DNA of 64,000 nucleotides from GCA-2401155 sp045047085 (GTDB taxonomy: Bacteria; Pseudomonadota; Alphaproteobacteria; Rhizobiales; Rhizobiaceae). Under the pieces are notes generated by a model. That model did not search any database. It worked only from the letters and a program-made list of their open reading frames with translations, and had not been told where the DNA came from. Shown one piece after another: positions 17,983 through 26,139 of this stretch. The position numbers were made by a program, and so were the translations under genes. The stretch lies in NCBI GenBank assembly GCA_045047085.1, contig JASFYT010000046.1, forward strand, positions 1 to 64,000. The letters run 5' to 3'. Numbering within the stretch: the first letter of the stretch is position 1; every line of letters begins with the position of its first letter.

Positions 17983-18933
17983 TTAGGCTTGAAGCTGCTC
18001 CCACATCTCGATGTCACGTGCGGCCGTCCAAATGCGAGGTGTATCTATGCCACGGGCTTCATCGTAAGCGCGCGCTACATTGAATGGCAGGCAATGTTCG
18101 TAAATTGCATAGTCGCCGAATTTCTCATCGCATTCTGCTCGTACCGCATCCCATGCCTCTTTGAGCGTACCGCCACGGGCCGCAACTTTTGCGGCTGGAC
18201 GATAAGTGCATTCAACAAATTCACGTGTGCTTTCCAACGCGGCGTTGACCATATCAGACCCGATTAATGCGTCGCCACGCCCTGGAGAAATTGCTTCAAG
18301 ATCAAAGGAAGCGATGTTATCCAGCGTGTTTCCCCAATCGGAGAAATGACCATCGCCGCAATAACACGCTGAATGATATTCAACGATATCGCCAGTGAAC
18401 ATTACATTCTCATCCGGAACATGAATGACGATATCGCCTGCGGTATGGGCACGTCCAAGGTGCATCAAATCAACACGACGATTGCCGAGATAAACCGTCA
18501 TGTCATCAGAAAAAGTAGTGGTTGGCCACGTCAGGCCGGGAATGCTTTCATGGCCTTCAAATAGACGGGGAAAACGCTGGAATTCGCTGTCCCAATCTTC
18601 TTGTCCGCGTTCCACGACCATCGCGCGTGCTGCGTCACCCATTATGATTTGATCTGCATCGAAGGCCGATGCACCCAATACCCTTACGGCATGATAGTGA
18701 GTTAGCACCAGATGGCTGATCGGTTTGTCGGTGACTTCGCGCACTTTTTCGATCACTTTGTTCGCAAGACGCGGTGTGGCCTGAGCCTCGATGATCATCA
18801 CGCTGTCATCGCCGATTATAACGCCGGAATTGGGGTCACCTTCGGCGGTAAACGCCCAAAGGCCTTTACCTACTTCGGTGAAGCTGATTTTCTTTTCTGT
18901 CATGTCCCCTTGGGAAGCGAATTTTTTAGTCAT
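17983..18933 (-). CDS. MBL-fold metallo-hydrolase, homogentisate cluster
   Basis: A 316-aa protein of the metallo-beta-lactamase fold. The metal motif, normally HxHxDH, reads THYHAVRVLGA, so the first two His are kept but the Asp and third His are not. Later ligand regions remain (LGRAHTAGDIVIH and FTGDIVEYH). The fold is clear, but metal content or activity may differ. It starts 14 nt after fahA in the same direction, the last gene of the hmgA-maiA-fahA run. A hydrolase acting on an aromatic-pathway side product or thioester is plausible but unproven. The ATG at 18933 has AGGA 10 nt upstream. A second in-frame ATG is 10 codons later. Confidence 0.83.
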   Translation of the reverse strand: MTKKFASQGDMTEKKISFTEVGKGLWAFTAEGDPNSGVIIGDDSVMIIEAQATPRLANKVIEKVREVTDKPISHLVLTHYHAVRVLGASAFDADQIIMGDAARAMVVERGQEDWDSEFQRFPRLFEGHESIPGLTWPTTTFSDDMTVYLGNRRVDLMHLGRAHTAGDIVIHVPDENVMFTGDIVEYHSACYCGDGHFSDWGNTLDNIASFDLEAISPGRGDALIGSDMVNAALESTREFVECTYRPAAKVAARGGTLKEAWDAVRAECDEKFGDYAIYEHCLPFNVARAYDEARGIDTPRIWTAARDIEMWEQLQA

Positions 18934-18947
18934 GTGGGATTTCCTGT

Positions 18948-20219
18948 TTAGCGTTTATATGGATCGTCGAGTGCGGGCAAAACCTTGCCGACGCAGTCGC
19001 CAAATCCGATTGTGTATCCATCGCCCTCGCAATGGGCAGATAAGGTGAGTGTATCATTATCTTCGATGAAGGAACGTTCTTCGCCGGAGTCCAGCTTGAA
19101 AGGCTCTTTGCCGCCCCAACTGAGTTCCAGCAGGGAACCGCGATTAGATTTCTCTGGTCCCGATATAGTGCCTGATCCAAGCAAATCACCAACGCGCATG
19201 GCGCAACCTGATGTGGTGTGATGGGCCAGTTGTTGGGCTGCCGAATAGTATAACTCATTGCAATTTGTCTGCGCGATTTTGGTGGCTGCGTTCCCGCCCT
19301 CCGGCAATAACGAGACTTCCAGATCGATGTCATAGAGCATTGGGCCCGGCTCTTCCAAATAGGGTAACAACGGAAATTCTCGTTCAGGCGTGTTGGTGCG
19401 GAATGGCTCCAGCGCGGCCTTAGTCACGATCCATGGACTAATAGTTGTGGCTGTCGCTTTGGCCTGAAATGGGCCGAGCGGTTGATATTCCCATGCCTGA
19501 ATGTCGCGTGCTGACCAGTCATTCAAAATTACGTAACCAAAAATCATGTCATCGGCTTCCTGCACACTCACAGGTTCGCCCATTGTTGATGCTTGACCGA
19601 CAATTGTTCCAAATTCCAGCTCAATATCAAAGCGTTTGCATGGGGCAAAGAAAGGTTTGTCTGCTGTTGGTGGCTTTAGCTGTCCCCACGGGCGACGAAC
19701 ATCTGTACCGGAAACTACAACCGAGGATGCACGTCCATTATAGGCGATGGGAAGATGCAGCCAGTTTGGTGGCAACGCATTTTCAGCACCTCTAAACATG
19801 GTGCCGACATTGGTTGCATGATGACGTCCGGAATAAAAATCGGTATATTCCGCGACATCAAATGGCATGTGCATGGTGGCTTTTTCTTGGGGAACCAAAT
19901 GCTTCGGCACCCAATTTTGAATAGATTCAGCGGCATCCTCGCCCAATAGCAATTGCAATACATCTCGAAATGCAATCCAAATGTTGCTTCTTTGGTTCAT
20001 GAAGGTATTCCATGAAGCATCCTTAAAGAGAGGTTCAGTAATTGATTCCGTCAGCACGTCAAACTGAACGTCTGAAACATCCAAAATCATGTCGCCAATA
20101 GCGACTCCGCATCTGGGCTCCAGCTTCTCGGTTGAAAAGACGCCATAAGGCAAATTGTTTAGTGGAAATGGGGATTGGGGCGAATTTGCGCTTTCGACCC
20201 AGGATTTAAGTAGTGGCAT
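18948..20219 (-). CDS. fahA: Fumarylacetoacetase
   Basis: A 423-aa enzyme that hydrolyses 4-fumarylacetoacetate to fumarate and acetoacetate, the last step of tyrosine and homogentisate breakdown. Family signs are the N-terminal LPYGVFS, YTDFYSGRHHATNVG, the metal-site KRFDIELEFGTIVG, the DWSARDIQAWEYQPLGPF block and the late GSGTISGPEKSNRGSLLEL. The length matches eukaryotic-type FAH. I chose the ATG at 20219 (MPLLKSW) because it falls 10 nt after the maiA stop. A longer reading to 20246 would overlap maiA. It is the third gene of the homogentisate operon. Confidence 0.95.
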   Translation of the reverse strand: MPLLKSWVESANSPQSPFPLNNLPYGVFSTEKLEPRCGVAIGDMILDVSDVQFDVLTESITEPLFKDASWNTFMNQRSNIWIAFRDVLQLLLGEDAAESIQNWVPKHLVPQEKATMHMPFDVAEYTDFYSGRHHATNVGTMFRGAENALPPNWLHLPIAYNGRASSVVVSGTDVRRPWGQLKPPTADKPFFAPCKRFDIELEFGTIVGQASTMGEPVSVQEADDMIFGYVILNDWSARDIQAWEYQPLGPFQAKATATTISPWIVTKAALEPFRTNTPEREFPLLPYLEEPGPMLYDIDLEVSLLPEGGNAATKIAQTNCNELYYSAAQQLAHHTTSGCAMRVGDLLGSGTISGPEKSNRGSLLELSWGGKEPFKLDSGEERSFIEDNDTLTLSAHCEGDGYTIGFGDCVGKVLPALDDPYKR

Positions 20220-20229
20220 GGGATAACTT

Positions 20230-20874
20230 TCAGCTTGCAACCGCATCAGGTTGTTGTTCAGGTGTGGCGTCTATGAATGCTTGTAGCGATAAACTGTTTT
20301 TCTCGATTTTCAAGATATTTGGAAATGGCATCATATCTACTCCCCAGCGATGAGCATTGTAACATTGGCATGTGATGCAAATATCTGCCAGTCCGGGCTT
20401 ATCATCAAATGCAAATGGCGTGTTTGAGGTGAGCAGAGGCTCGATGGAACGAAAACCAACTTCCATCCAGTGCACCATCCAGTCGCGTTTTGCGTCTCCA
20501 TCCGCACCAAATGTTTTGCCCAAATACTGAGCGACCCGTAAATTATTTACGGGATGGGTATCCATCGCTATCGTGTGCGCCACACCAAGCACATGGGCGC
20601 GAGTAATCAAATCGGATGGCAAAAGTGCCGGTTCCGGTTTGATTGCATCAAGATAGTCCATGATGGCCAGAGATTGGACTAGCACGGTCCCATCGTCCAG
20701 CTCCAATGATGGAACCAGCTCTGATGGGTTCACATTGATATAATCGGTGTGATGTTGCATCCCGCCATCTTTGACCAAATCTATCGGGTGGGTTTCATAA
20801 TCGATACCCTTCAAGTTAAGTGCAACGCGCACCCTGTAGGCAGCTGTTGAACGCCAATAGCTGTACAGGATCAT
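20230..20874 (-). CDS. maiA: Maleylacetoacetate isomerase
   Basis: A 214-aa zeta-class glutathione S-transferase that converts maleylacetoacetate to fumarylacetoacetate using glutathione. The N-terminal thioredoxin-like domain opens LYSYWRSTAAYRVRVALNLKG, with the SxxS-type active-site loop, and contains PSLELDDG and QSLAIMDYL. The C-terminal helical domain follows from about residue 90. Its ATG overlaps the hmgA stop by 4 nt (ATGA), so the two are translationally coupled. It sits between hmgA and fahA, matching pathway order. Confidence 0.95.
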   Translation of the reverse strand: MILYSYWRSTAAYRVRVALNLKGIDYETHPIDLVKDGGMQHHTDYINVNPSELVPSLELDDGTVLVQSLAIMDYLDAIKPEPALLPSDLITRAHVLGVAHTIAMDTHPVNNLRVAQYLGKTFGADGDAKRDWMVHWMEVGFRSIEPLLTSNTPFAFDDKPGLADICITCQCYNAHRWGVDMMPFPNILKIEKNSLSLQAFIDATPEQQPDAVAS

Positions 20875-22214
20875 TTTTTAATTCCCGGCGTACCGTCGAA
20901 TTTTTTCTCCATTGTGGTCCAGCAATCGATGTAATCGTCCTGGAGCGGCGCTTCTTTTGCGGCATATTCCGTCAGGTGTTGTGGAAAACGGGTTTCGATC
21001 ATGAAGGACATGGTGTTGTCCAGCTTCTCCGCTTCCAGTTTGGAATTGGATGCGCCTTCGAAAGCTTCAGGGTCTGGTCCATGAGGGATCATCATATTGT
21101 GCAGGCTCAATCCACCAGGCATAAAGCCTTCCGGTTTGGCATCGTAAACGCCATAAATATTGCCCATCAGTTCCGACATGATGTTCTTGTGATACCACGG
21201 AGGGCGAAAGGTGTTCTCTGCAACCATCCAACGTTCGCGAAACAACACGAAATCGATATTGGCTGTTCCCGGCTGACCTGACGGGGCTGTGAGAACAGTG
21301 AAAATTGACGGGTCCGGATGGTCGAACAAAATCGCACCAACTGGAGAGAACGTTCTTAAATCATATTTGCACGGCGCATAATTTCCATGCCATGCGACCA
21401 CATCTAACGGCGAATGCCCTATATGGGTTTCATGGAATTGGCCACACCATTTGATGGTAACTTTTGATGGCGTTTCATCGTCTTCATAGGCAGCAACCGG
21501 TGTTTTGAAGTCGCGAGGATTGGCAAGACAGTTTGCACCGATTGGCCCCCTCCCCGGCATGTCAAATTTTTGCCCATAGTTCTCGCAAACAAAGCCACGC
21601 GCCAGGCCATCTAACAGCTCAACCCGGTAAACCAATCCACGCGGCAGGATCGCAATTTCCTTCGGTTCCAAATCAATCACACCAAGCTCAGTGGAAAAAC
21701 GTAATCGCCCTTCCTGTGGAATAACTAAAAGCTCGCTGTCGGCTGAATAGAAATATTCATCTTCCATCGATTGGTTGACCAGATAAATATGCGTGGCCAT
21801 GCCAACTTGGGTATTTACATCCCCAGCGGTTGTGACCGTGCGCATGCCGGTGATCCAGTTCAACTGTTCATTTTCCGGCGTCGGTACCGGGTCCCAGCGA
21901 TATTGACCTAAGCTGATAACATCGGGGTCAACACAGGGTGCTGACTTCCAGTAAGGCAGGTCAATTTTGGTAAATCGCGCGGTATGTTTGACTGACGGTC
22001 GGATACGATAGCACCAGGTACGCTCATTCTGTCCGCGTGGAGCAGTAAACGCAGTACCTGAGAGTTGCTCGGCATATAGGCCATACTCGCATTTTTGCGG
22101 GCTGTTCATTCCTTGTGGCAAAGCGCCTGGCAGAGCCTCGGTCTCAAAATCATTTCCAAAACCTGGCATGTATTCCAATGAAGAATTCTTGTTTGAAGAG
22201 GTATGCAAACTCAT
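20871..22214 (-). CDS. hmgA: Homogentisate 1,2-dioxygenase
   Basis: A 447-aa non-haem Fe(II) ring-cleaving dioxygenase making maleylacetoacetate from homogentisate. It opens with the family's YMPGFGNDFETEALPGALP. The iron ligands are recognisable: the His in FRPPWYHKN, the Glu in MSELMGN and the His in MMIPHGPDPE. The length is normal (human HGD 445 aa). The ATG at 22214 has GGGAG 6 nt upstream. First gene of hmgA-maiA-fahA-MBL and divergent from a MarR regulator that probably controls it through the repeats at 22253-22300. Confidence 0.97.
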   Translation of the reverse strand: MSLHTSSNKNSSLEYMPGFGNDFETEALPGALPQGMNSPQKCEYGLYAEQLSGTAFTAPRGQNERTWCYRIRPSVKHTARFTKIDLPYWKSAPCVDPDVISLGQYRWDPVPTPENEQLNWITGMRTVTTAGDVNTQVGMATHIYLVNQSMEDEYFYSADSELLVIPQEGRLRFSTELGVIDLEPKEIAILPRGLVYRVELLDGLARGFVCENYGQKFDMPGRGPIGANCLANPRDFKTPVAAYEDDETPSKVTIKWCGQFHETHIGHSPLDVVAWHGNYAPCKYDLRTFSPVGAILFDHPDPSIFTVLTAPSGQPGTANIDFVLFRERWMVAENTFRPPWYHKNIMSELMGNIYGVYDAKPEGFMPGGLSLHNMMIPHGPDPEAFEGASNSKLEAEKLDNTMSFMIETRFPQHLTEYAAKEAPLQDDYIDCWTTMEKKFDGTPGIKK

Positions 22215-22252
22215 TTTGATCTCCCGATAACACTGCTCATGAAATAGTTGTA

Positions 22253-22300
22253 TTTGTAACTAAAATGGTGATATCAGGTGATTTTGTAACTAACAATGGT
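22253..22300. promoter_or_regulatory. Paired direct repeats, likely operator of the hmgA cluster
   Basis: TTTGTAACTAAAATGGT at 22253-22269 recurs as TTTGTAACTAACAATGGT at 22283-22300. The starts are exactly 30 bp apart, about three helical turns, so two regulator dimers would sit on the same DNA face. The pair lies between divergent hmgA and marR and is the natural target of that regulator. Confidence 0.55.
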
Positions 22301-22312
22301 AGATTATGCAAA

Positions 22313-22747
22313 ATGCCCAACCAGACAGAGTTCGAAATTCTCGATTTTCTTCCATACCTTCTTAACATGGCGGCAGAAGAGGTCAGCTTGGAATTTCAGG
22401 CATGCTACAAATCCAAGTATGGCATGCTGCGTACCGAATGGCGTGTTCTGTTTCACCTTGGGCGCTATGGCGAGATGACCGCTACTGAACTGGGCAAGAG
22501 AGCAAAGCTGCACAAGACCAAAGTTTCACGTGCAGTGACTGCTTTGGAAACACGGCGCTTTTTGAAGCGGCACGAGATGGAAACTGACCGCAGAAACGCG
22601 ATGTTACAACTCTTGCCGCAGGGCAAACTGGTCTATGTGGAGCTACAAGATCTGGCACAAAAATATAACCAGAGACTAGCCGACCAGTTTACCAAGAAAG
22701 AGCAGAAAATCTTGAGAGAATGTTTGCAAACCCTCGCAAAAATCTGA
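22313..22747 (+). CDS. MarR family transcriptional regulator
   Basis: A 144-aa winged-helix regulator of the MarR family. The helix-turn-helix is seen in MTATELGKRAKLHKTKVSRA, followed by the wing ETDRRNAMLQLLPQGK with its typical Asp-Arg-Arg. The ends are helical, for dimerisation. It is divergent from hmgA and very probably represses the homogentisate operon, responding to homogentisate or a related aromatic acid (inference from position). I chose the ATG at 22313 (MPNQTEF). A second in-frame ATG at 22265 would place the second operator repeat inside the coding region. No clear ribosome site is seen for either. Confidence 0.88.
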   Translation: MPNQTEFEILDFLPYLLNMAAEEVSLEFQACYKSKYGMLRTEWRVLFHLGRYGEMTATELGKRAKLHKTKVSRAVTALETRRFLKRHEMETDRRNAMLQLLPQGKLVYVELQDLAQKYNQRLADQFTKKEQKILRECLQTLAKI

Positions 22748-22849
22748 GGGCCGATGGTTGAGTTCTAATTTTGCTACTCTTGGCCATGTCGATCTATTTT
22801 CATGTCAAAGCATCTCCTAAATCGAATAAATAGTGGCACCCAAATTGAG

Positions 22850-24559
22850 TTACATATTTGTCCCGGACATTTGCCGTGCTGCAATGTAACCAAATGTTAG
22901 AGCTGGTCCGAGCGTAATGCCACCACCGGGATAATTCCCCCCCATGATAGAGGCGGCGTCATTACCGGCAGCAAACAGGCCTAGAATCGGTTTTCCGTCA
23001 TCATCGAGGACCTGCGCCTTTTCATTGGTCTTGATACCGGCAAAAGTTCCAAGATCACCAACATAGAGCCGAACAGCATAAAACGGCGCTTTGACGATCG
23101 GTGCCACACACGGGTTTGGATTATGGTCAGGATCACCCAATGAGCGATTATAGCTTGTAGTGCCTTTACCAAATTCCGGATCTTTTCCTTGTTCAGCGTG
23201 CTTATTGAAGCTCGAAATGGTTCGCTCCATTTCCGCCGGATCAGCTCCGATTTGGTTCGCTAAATCAGCAATGGTTTTTCCCTGTAAAAGGTAACCATTT
23301 TTGATTAAGTGTTTGAACGGCACAGGCGCTGGTTTTGCGAATCCAATACCATAACGTCTAAATGCACGATGATCAGCAACAAACCAAGCTGCTGCTTCAC
23401 CATCGGCTCCACCCTCTTCTTTACAACGCTTTATCATGGCTTGCCCGAAATCATGATAGCTGTTTGCTTCGTTGGTAAAACGACGCCCAGACCGCGTTAC
23501 CGCTATAATTCCCGGCTTGGACCGATCTACAAAATGGGGAAAAGTGCCCAATGTCCCATCAGACTTCAAAGGCCTTGAAATCGGAACAAGTGCTGCCGAA
23601 TTAGGAAGGGTCGTATCAAGTGCTGCTCCTGCGGCCTCAGCAAGGCGCAGACCATCGCCAGTGTTGCCTGGGGGTGCAGGCGAGACGTGTTCGTAACCAG
23701 TCGGCGCATGTGGCATAAGTTCCTTGCGACGAATGGGATCCAACGGAAATCCACCTGCCGCCAGCACCACTCCGCGAGCGGCGCGTACTTCTACAGGGCC
23801 GTCAGGGCGATTTACAACAGCGCCAATGACACGGCCAGAATCGTCTTTCAATAATTTCGATACCGCTGATGAAGTCCAAATTGGAACGTTTTTGTCGAAA
23901 GCGGATTTTGCCAATCGCGCAACCAGAGCATTTCCGTTTGTCAGGCGCATGGCCCTGCCGTGAAACACCATGTCACGAGCGAACCGCGCAACCAGTCGCA
24001 TGACAAACAATGCGGAGATCGGGGAGCGTGTCACATTAAAGAAATGCAAAAGCTCTTTCCCGGAACCTATCATCATCCCGAGGACAGTAATTTCGCGAAG
24101 TGGCGGACGCAAACTTTTGATCTTCTCACCAAGGTTCCGACCATCATAGGGACGCGCAACAATTGAACGACCACCATCCATGCCACCGGGCGCTGTGGGG
24201 TGATAATCCGCAAAGAAAGGCCCCAAGTCGAACTGCAACTCGGTGTTGTCCTCAAAAAACTCTATTGCGCGCGGCCCCATCTCCAAGAAGGCATCGATGC
24301 GTTTGGCATCATAATGTTCGCCGGTCTCGTGTTTCAGGTATGTTGTCGCTTTTTCTACACTATCATCGAATCCAGCCCGTTTGGCAGGTCCGTTATTTGG
24401 TATCCACATCCAGCCGCCAGAGCGCGCTGTCGTTCCACCAAACACCGGTTCTTTTTCAGCAACAATTACTGACAATCTTTGGTGCGCTGCAGCAACAGCG
24501 GTTGCCAAACCGCCCGCTCCTGATCCAATGACCAAGACATCCACGTCTTCATGTTTCAT
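22850..24559 (-). CDS. FAD-dependent dehydrogenase, 3-ketosteroid dehydrogenase-like
   Basis: A 569-aa flavoprotein of the FAD_binding_2 (fumarate reductase/KstD) superfamily. The N-terminal DVLVIGSGAGGLATAVAA is the dinucleotide-binding Rossmann motif, followed by EKEPVFGGTTARSGG. The C-terminal GNDAASIMGGNYPGGGITLG closes the FAD site, as in 3-oxosteroid 1-dehydrogenases. The length fits that family. The real substrate may be another cyclic ketone or a dihydro-aromatic compound. Residues around the Tyr of the KstD active site cannot be assigned by eye. It lies 11 nt after the SDR gene, so the two form an operon. The ATG has AAGGA upstream. Confidence 0.87.
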   Translation of the reverse strand: MKHEDVDVLVIGSGAGGLATAVAAAHQRLSVIVAEKEPVFGGTTARSGGWMWIPNNGPAKRAGFDDSVEKATTYLKHETGEHYDAKRIDAFLEMGPRAIEFFEDNTELQFDLGPFFADYHPTAPGGMDGGRSIVARPYDGRNLGEKIKSLRPPLREITVLGMMIGSGKELLHFFNVTRSPISALFVMRLVARFARDMVFHGRAMRLTNGNALVARLAKSAFDKNVPIWTSSAVSKLLKDDSGRVIGAVVNRPDGPVEVRAARGVVLAAGGFPLDPIRRKELMPHAPTGYEHVSPAPPGNTGDGLRLAEAAGAALDTTLPNSAALVPISRPLKSDGTLGTFPHFVDRSKPGIIAVTRSGRRFTNEANSYHDFGQAMIKRCKEEGGADGEAAAWFVADHRAFRRYGIGFAKPAPVPFKHLIKNGYLLQGKTIADLANQIGADPAEMERTISSFNKHAEQGKDPEFGKGTTSYNRSLGDPDHNPNPCVAPIVKAPFYAVRLYVGDLGTFAGIKTNEKAQVLDDDGKPILGLFAAGNDAASIMGGNYPGGGITLGPALTFGYIAARQMSGTNM

Positions 24560-24570
24560 ATAATCATTCC

Positions 24571-25323
24571 TTATGCTGCTAAATATCCACCATCCACCGG
24601 AAGCAAAGAGCCAGTAACATAGCTTGATGCGTGGGATGCCAAAAACAACACCGGCCCAACCAATTCTTCAGGTTTTCCGGCTCGCCCCAGTGGCGTATGC
24701 GCCATGAAACGTCCTATTGCCTCTGGGTTTTCTCTGGTTGTTTTGGTCATTGGGGTTTCAAACACACCGGGAGCAATCGCGTTCACGCGTATCCCAAATT
24801 CGGCAAGATCATGGGCAAGAGCTTTGGTGAGTTGAAGTACTGCACCTTTTGATGCTGCATATGCAACGAGGCCCGGCCCTGCGGACACCGACATGATAGA
24901 GCCTATATTAACAATCCGCCCCTTTGTCTGCTTAAGCTGCGGAATGAATGCACGTGTTACCAGCATCACACCATCAGCGTTTACGCTCATTACCGCCTGC
25001 CAGTCCGCCTCGAATGTTTCCGATTCCGCATGGGTCCGGCGAATGATCCCAGCATTATTTACTACAATGCTGGCCGGTCCAAATTTGTCCTCGACAAACT
25101 GGGCGACACGACTACAAGATTCTGAGGATGTAACATCCAAGACAGCTGGCAACGCGGATCCACCAGCAGATGAAATCATAGCAACAGTTTCTTCCACTGC
25201 CGTTTTCTGAATATCGCAACATAGGACACTAGCGCCAGCGGTCGCCAAACCCAGGGCGATTGCTCGCCCATTTCCCTGGGCAGCACCGGTTACAACGGCT
25301 ACCTCACCCTCAACTCCAAGCAT
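24571..25323 (-). CDS. Short-chain dehydrogenase/reductase
   Basis: A 250-aa classical SDR using NAD(P)H. It shows the cofactor motif TGAAQGNGRAIA, CCDI at the end of strand 2 (an acidic residue suggesting NAD preference), NNAG, and the catalytic Ser, Tyr and Lys in NIGSIMS and YAASK. The C-terminal YVTGSLLPVDGG is typical. Probable role: oxidation of an alcohol or reduction of a ketone on the same substrate as the adjacent flavoprotein. The ATG at 25323 has GAGGA 6 nt upstream. First gene of the SDR-FAD pair. Confidence 0.92.
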   Translation of the reverse strand: MLGVEGEVAVVTGAAQGNGRAIALGLATAGASVLCCDIQKTAVEETVAMISSAGGSALPAVLDVTSSESCSRVAQFVEDKFGPASIVVNNAGIIRRTHAESETFEADWQAVMSVNADGVMLVTRAFIPQLKQTKGRIVNIGSIMSVSAGPGLVAYAASKGAVLQLTKALAHDLAEFGIRVNAIAPGVFETPMTKTTRENPEAIGRFMAHTPLGRAGKPEELVGPVLFLASHASSYVTGSLLPVDGGYLAA

Positions 25324-25556
25324 GAACCATCCTCACTACCGCAATTTGCATAACCGCAAAATCATAAATTCGTAATTTACTAATTTTTTCGATTATAACT
25401 AACTCACCCTCCCTGCCAAGGCGTTTTCCAACGTTTGGCGTTACGGAATCGGTCGTGATGAGGTCAAACGCCATTTTGAATCTCAACCTACCTTTCTCAA
25501 GGATAAAAACGGTGAGGTCAGACAGCAGCGCGTGACGGATATTCTGACGACGGACA
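25324..25556. other. Intergenic, no recognisable gene
   Basis: AT-rich near the SDR gene, where its promoter should lie. Frames on the plus strand are interrupted and may be the more decayed upstream part of the recombinase relic at 25557. I see nothing else. Confidence 0.4.
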
Positions 25557-25928
25557 ATCGAAGGAGAGACAGAACAATTTCTTGACCGCATTGTTGTAAC
25601 TGACTCTGGCACACTTATTACAGCCTACGAATTACAACCTACGAAAAACGCGTACAGAATCTGGAAACAGAAAAGATAATACTTGCGGAAAAAATCAGAA
25701 AATGCGGCACACCTTTGACGAGTTTCGAAGAAACTTATCGAACGGCGTTCTCGTTCTTTGAAAACTCGCACAAACTATGGGCTTCCGAAAGATTGGAAGA
25801 CCGTCGATCCGTCCTAAAACCGGTCTTTACTGACAAACTTTCATATACCAAGAATGTCGGCTATCGAACGGCAAAAACTATCTTGCCTTTCAATATCTTA
25901 GAGGACATCTCACTGGGAAAGTGTGAAA
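25557..25928 (+). pseudogene. Remnant of a serine site-specific recombinase (C-terminal part)
   Basis: Plus-strand translation gives EGETEQFLDRIVVTDSGTL then, after a frame change, YEKRVQNLETEKIILAEKIR, SFEETYRTAFSFFENSHKLW and NVGYRTAKTILPFNILEDIS. This is the coiled coil and C-terminal end of large serine recombinases (resolvase/integrase type) of alphaproteobacterial elements. The break coincides with an imperfect 14-bp tandem duplication (CCTACGAATTACAA then CCTACGAA, about 25625-25645) that shifts the frame by two. The N-terminal catalytic domain is absent and the gene is dead. It runs up to tRNA-Leu, as expected of an element integrated at the tRNA end. The identification is from recalled family sequence. 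Confidence 0.7.
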
Positions 25929-26015
25929 TGGTGCGGCCGAGAAGACTCGAACTTCCACGGGTGTTACCCCACAGCGACCTCAACGCTGCGCGTCTACCAA
26001 TTCCGCCACGGCCGC
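25929..26015 (-). tRNA. tRNA-Leu (anticodon GAG)
   Basis: Read on the minus strand, an 87-nt gene from 26015 to 25929. The acceptor arms are GCGGCCG and CGGCCGC. The D-loop region is GCGGAATTGGTAGACGC. The anticodon stem is CAGCG/CGCTG with loop TTGAGGT, giving anticodon GAG (CUC and CUU codons). There is a long class II variable arm, TGGGGTAACACCCGT, and a T-arm GGAAG TTCGAGT CTTCT. The discriminator is A and the CCA end is encoded. All are normal for leucine tRNA. The gene is intact although a recombinase relic abuts its 3' end. Confidence 0.96.
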
Positions 26016-26046
26016 GAAGGGTAGTGCTGAACTTGTCAGCTCCGCG

Positions 26047-26075
26047 CATGTAACAAATCGAGGGGGGCTAAACAA
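26047..26075 (-). promoter_or_regulatory. Candidate promoter of tRNA-Leu
   Basis: On the minus strand TTGTTT and TACATG are 17 bp apart. Transcription would start about 25 nt before the mature tRNA. Both hexamers are only moderate matches. Confidence 0.3.
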
Positions 26076-26139
26076 GGGTAAAATTGATGTCAGCCTGAAT
26101 ATGTTGAAATATGCGTAAAAATGCGCCAGACAGGCAGTT

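Noticed and set aside
25715..26053. 112-codon plus-strand frame taken as an intact small gene
   Set aside because: Its first part is recombinase debris and its last part is the complement of tRNA-Leu, so it is not a functional gene.
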